Shown here piece after piece: positions 6,768-8,147 of a stretch of 8,147 bases of DNA; position 1 is the stretch's first letter, and each line of letters starts with the position of its first letter. The stretch comes from Candidatus Aminicenantota bacterium. Its GTDB lineage: Bacteria; Acidobacteriota; Aminicenantia; Aminicenantales; Aminicenantaceae. The DNA is taken from NCBI GenBank assembly GCA_016926925.1, contig JAFGNQ010000007.1, forward strand, positions 1 through 8,147, given 5' to 3'. The position numbers were made by a program, and so were the translations under genes. Under the pieces are notes generated by a model. The model was not told where the DNA came from. It worked only from the letters and a program-made list of their open reading frames with translations, and did no database searches.

Positions 6768-6892
6768 ATTGTGAGTTACCGCCGGCCCCGGGGATTGGCC
6801 GCAGATCCTTCGGAGAATACCATCGATCTCATCCACGGCAGTGTATTTTCAGCAATATCTGGAAAAATGTTGAAATCCGGCCCCGCGTCTCA
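6768..6892. other. Convergent intergenic spacer with GC-rich inverted repeat
   Basis: The operon and the NTF2-like gene converge here. CGGCC (6783-6787) and GGCCG (6797-6801) make a 5-bp stem around a 9-nt loop, and CCCCGGGG (6786-6793) is itself palindromic. No T run follows on either strand, so I cannot call a clean intrinsic terminator, although termination is expected here. CCGGCCCCG occurs twice, at 6782-6790 and 6877-6885. Confidence 0.45.
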
Positions 6893-7258
6893 TTAGAAAA
6901 TCCCATTCTCGTTCGGGGAATCTTTCAGCACTTGTTGCGACGCTTCCCATGCTTCGATAATCAGATCATCATTGAACCGAAAGATGTGAATGACCGACCA
7001 CTCAGAATCCTGCGCGAGCATCACCTTTCCGTGTACGGCGACAAGGTTCCCATCCTCGAGCATACGCAACGTCTCATATGTTTTGCCGGGGAATTCCCTC
7101 GCGTTATCCTCCATAGCCACGAGAAGCGACTCCCGATCGCCCTTGAAGTAGGCATTGTGATGGCGGAAATGGAGATGCACACACTTTTCGTATGCAGTTC
7201 GCACATTGCCAGATGATGCAAGTTGCAAGAATGATTCAGCGATGTCTTTTTTATTCAT
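6893..7258 (-). CDS. SnoaL/NTF2-like protein, predicted cytoplasmic
   Basis: This is a 121-residue protein of the nuclear-transport-factor-2/SnoaL-like superfamily, a small cone-shaped alpha+beta fold used for enzymes and ligand-binding proteins. It starts with helices (MNKKDIAESFLQLASSG). HHNAYFKGDRESL (33-45) has the histidine/asparagine turn common in these proteins. VAVHGKV (73-79) and IHIFRF (90-95) are core strands, and the tail SPNENGIF matches relatives annotated as SnoaL-like aldol-condensation-type proteins. It has no signal peptide. I chose ATG 7258 because AAGGAA lies 6 nt upstream; an ATG at 7288 would add ten residues without family character. The reaction is not known. It converges on the upstream operon and is probably expressed alone. 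Confidence 0.85.
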   Translation of the reverse strand: MNKKDIAESFLQLASSGNVRTAYEKCVHLHFRHHNAYFKGDRESLLVAMEDNAREFPGKTYETLRMLEDGNLVAVHGKVMLAQDSEWSVIHIFRFNDDLIIEAWEASQQVLKDSPNENGIF

Positions 7259-7518
7259 GGTTATTTCCTTAATCATCGAGCGACACACCGGAGATCGCCG
7301 GGGATTTTCTTGACGGTCTCAAAGCACAGCCTTTTCGTCGTCAGCACCTCAATTATCACACAAATTTCCAAGAAAATCTGTCGTATTCTGCCAGCTAAAC
7401 GTCGATTCTTCCTATCGTGTCAAGTCAAGTTAATCCTTGAACAACTAAAACACCTTTTCCCCATTTGCACTCATTGTGCTTTTCCAGAGGAATATGTGCT
7501 AAGTTTTAAGACACATCT
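7259..7518. other. Intergenic region upstream of the NTF2-like gene
   Basis: No convincing gene lies in these 260 bp. On the minus strand AAGGAA (7270-7265) is the ribosome site for ATG 7258. GATAAT preceded by TGT (7357-7352) could be an extended -10 about 95 nt before the start, but it has no good -35. TCAAG (7425-7429) and CTTGA (7436-7440) are a short inverted repeat. A rightward open frame here runs into the next gene and looks spurious. Confidence 0.4.
7352..7360 (-). promoter_or_regulatory. Weak extended -10 candidate for the cytoplasmic NTF2-like gene
   Basis: TGT followed by GATAAT on the minus strand matches the TGn extended -10 pattern with five of six -10 bases. No acceptable -35 lies 16-18 nt upstream. 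It is the best candidate I could find, but it is weak. Confidence 0.22.
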
Positions 7519-7974
7519 TTACTCTATAACCCCTCCTGAATCGGCAACCATCATCCACTTATCCCCTTGCTTCATTAGAATATCCGTCCAGCGATATTTT
7601 TGAGTAATTTGCTTGCCAGAAATATCTTGATCGACTGAATATTGATAATAGTGAACAATAGCAAAATTACCATGAACCTTTATCCCAACAGGTCGAATTT
7701 CATAATACAGATTTTTTAAATTCTTTAAAAAGAACTCATTGGCTTTCATTCGCGCTTGCTTCGAATCTGGTAATTCGCTACCCAAAACCCATCCTAGAAA
7801 GTCATCATGATAATAGCTAGTGAATCCTTCAAAATTTCCCTCGTTAGCAAGCTTTGCATATGTTTCCACAGTTTGCCATACCTCTTTCTGTTCTTTTGTC
7901 CAATCGCTAGCCATCATCAAGCTTGAAAGCACAAAGAATGTCAGAAATGTTCCCACGATAATTTTGTTTTGCAT
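7519..7974 (-). CDS. Secreted NTF2-like (SnoaL/DUF4440-type) protein
   Basis: This is a 151-residue protein with a signal peptide at 1-22 (hydrophobic 5-20, likely cut after LMMA, before SDWTKEQK), so it is expected in the periplasm or outside. The mature part has the NTF2-like pattern: a first helix EVWQTVETY (31-39), YYHDDFLGW (54-62), strand AIVHYYQY (105-112) and the final hairpin RWTDILMKQGDKW (128-140). I recall this arrangement from small exported proteins of environmental Gram-negative bacteria. Function is unknown; ligand binding or a hydrolase-like activity is possible. It starts at ATG 7974 after a strong AGGAGG. It shares strand and fold class with the gene at 6893-7258, but is not a close copy and is separated from it by 260 bp. 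Confidence 0.87.
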   Translation of the reverse strand: MQNKIIVGTFLTFFVLSSLMMASDWTKEQKEVWQTVETYAKLANEGNFEGFTSYYHDDFLGWVLGSELPDSKQARMKANEFFLKNLKNLYYEIRPVGIKVHGNFAIVHYYQYSVDQDISGKQITQKYRWTDILMKQGDKWMMVADSGGVIE

Positions 7975-7980
7975 AAAACC

Positions 7981-7986
7981 CCTCCT
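7981..7986 (-). promoter_or_regulatory. Ribosome-binding site of the secreted NTF2-like gene
   Basis: AGGAGG on the minus strand lies 6 nt before ATG 7974, an ideal spacing. It fixes the start and the signal peptide. Confidence 0.8.
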
Positions 7987-8010
7987 AAATAAGATTAAAA
8001 TTAAGGGATT

Positions 8011-8036
8011 AAGACTCCTCGACTGAGCAGGAGCTT
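8011..8036 (-). repeat. Hairpin in the leader of the secreted NTF2-like gene
   Basis: AAG-CTCCT (8011-8013 and 8015-8019, with A8014 bulged) pairs with AGGAG-CTT (8029-8036) around a 9-nt loop, giving 8 bp. It sits between the promoter and the ribosome site. One arm contains AGGAG and the other CTCCT, so an alternative fold pairing with the real AGGAGG at 7981-7986 is conceivable. Confidence 0.35.
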
Positions 8037-8067
8037 TCCCTTTTCACCCTTGCTGATCTATATGGAA

Positions 8068-8097
8068 TTTATAACTAAATTCTATACACTATGTCAA
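8068..8097 (-). promoter_or_regulatory. Sigma70-type promoter of the secreted NTF2-like gene
   Basis: The -35 is a perfect TTGACA (8097-8092). TATAAA (8073-8068) follows at 18 nt, or TTATAA (8074-8069) at 17 nt. The start would be near 8061, giving a leader of about 87 nt. The -35 overlaps the stop codon of the upstream gene. Confidence 0.6.
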
Positions 8098-8147
8098 TTC
8101 CTCAATCCCGCCAGCCTCTTCCTCGCATCTTCCACTTCAGCTGTCCC
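8094..8147 (-). CDS. C-terminal 17 codons of an upstream gene, cut by the window edge
   Basis: Reading leftward from the edge, the frame gives GTAEVEDARKRLAGLRN and then TGA (8096-8094). The charged, alanine/leucine-rich helical tail looks like a real protein end, similar to the last helix of TPR-type proteins, but the fragment is far too short to name. Its stop lies inside the -35 of the next promoter. Confidence 0.5.
   Translation of the reverse strand, partial: GTAEVEDARKRLAGLRN

Noticed and set aside
6783..6801. GC-rich hairpin as an intrinsic terminator for the operon
   Set aside because: The stem is only 5 bp and no T run follows on either strand, so I kept it only as an inverted repeat.
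7461..7480. Short hairpin GCAC-N5-GTGC near the end of the secreted NTF2-like gene
   Set aside because: It has only 4 bp and no T run in the direction of the gene, which is too weak to call a terminator.
7310..7603. Rightward 97-codon open frame between the NTF2-like genes
   Set aside because: It overlaps the end of the secreted NTF2-like gene on the other strand, lacks a ribosome site, and has no recognisable features.

Overview
The window looks like chromosomal DNA from a Gram-negative, moderate-GC bacterium. It encodes a TonB-dependent outer-membrane receptor, an O-antigen-ligase-type membrane enzyme and exported proteins, so an outer membrane is expected. The Oar-like receptor with an N-terminal carboxypeptidase-regulatory-like domain, together with small secreted NTF2-like proteins, fits uncultured Acidobacteriota (Aminicenantes-like) or FCB-type lineages. 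That placement is inference from protein style, not a measured phylogeny.

Layout: (1) 1-2355, minus: the first 785 codons of an Oar-like TonB-dependent receptor, running off the left edge. (2) 2356-2769: a divergent control region. It holds a near-consensus sigma70 promoter for the receptor, an interlaced weaker promoter for the rightward genes, several inverted repeats, a possible 69-codon leader frame, and a hairpin over the ribosome-binding area of the rightward gene. (3) 2770-6767, plus: a two-gene operon joined by an ATGA overlap. The first gene is an 883-residue fusion of an O-antigen ligase/polymerase-like membrane domain, a TPR-like helical region and a transglutaminase-like domain with an apparent Cys773/His806/Asp824 triad. 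The second is a five-segment membrane protein carrying 36 uninterrupted pentapeptide repeats. (4) 6893-7258, minus: a cytoplasmic SnoaL/NTF2-like protein. (5) 7519-7974, minus: a secreted NTF2-like protein with its own promoter. (6) 8094-8147, minus: the last 17 codons of another gene.

The two-gene operon is the most interesting part. The positive-inside rule places both the TPR/transglutaminase part of the first protein and the pentapeptide beta-helix of the second in the periplasm. A reasonable hypothesis is a periplasmic envelope-polymer system: a glycan ligase or polymerase tethered to a cysteine-type transglutaminase or peptidase, with the beta-helix as partner or scaffold. All three tryptophans of the beta-helix fall on one face, which could be a binding stripe. 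No glycosyltransferases or flippases lie in the window, so the substrate is unknown. Nothing indicates a mobile element, CRISPR array, tRNA or rRNA.
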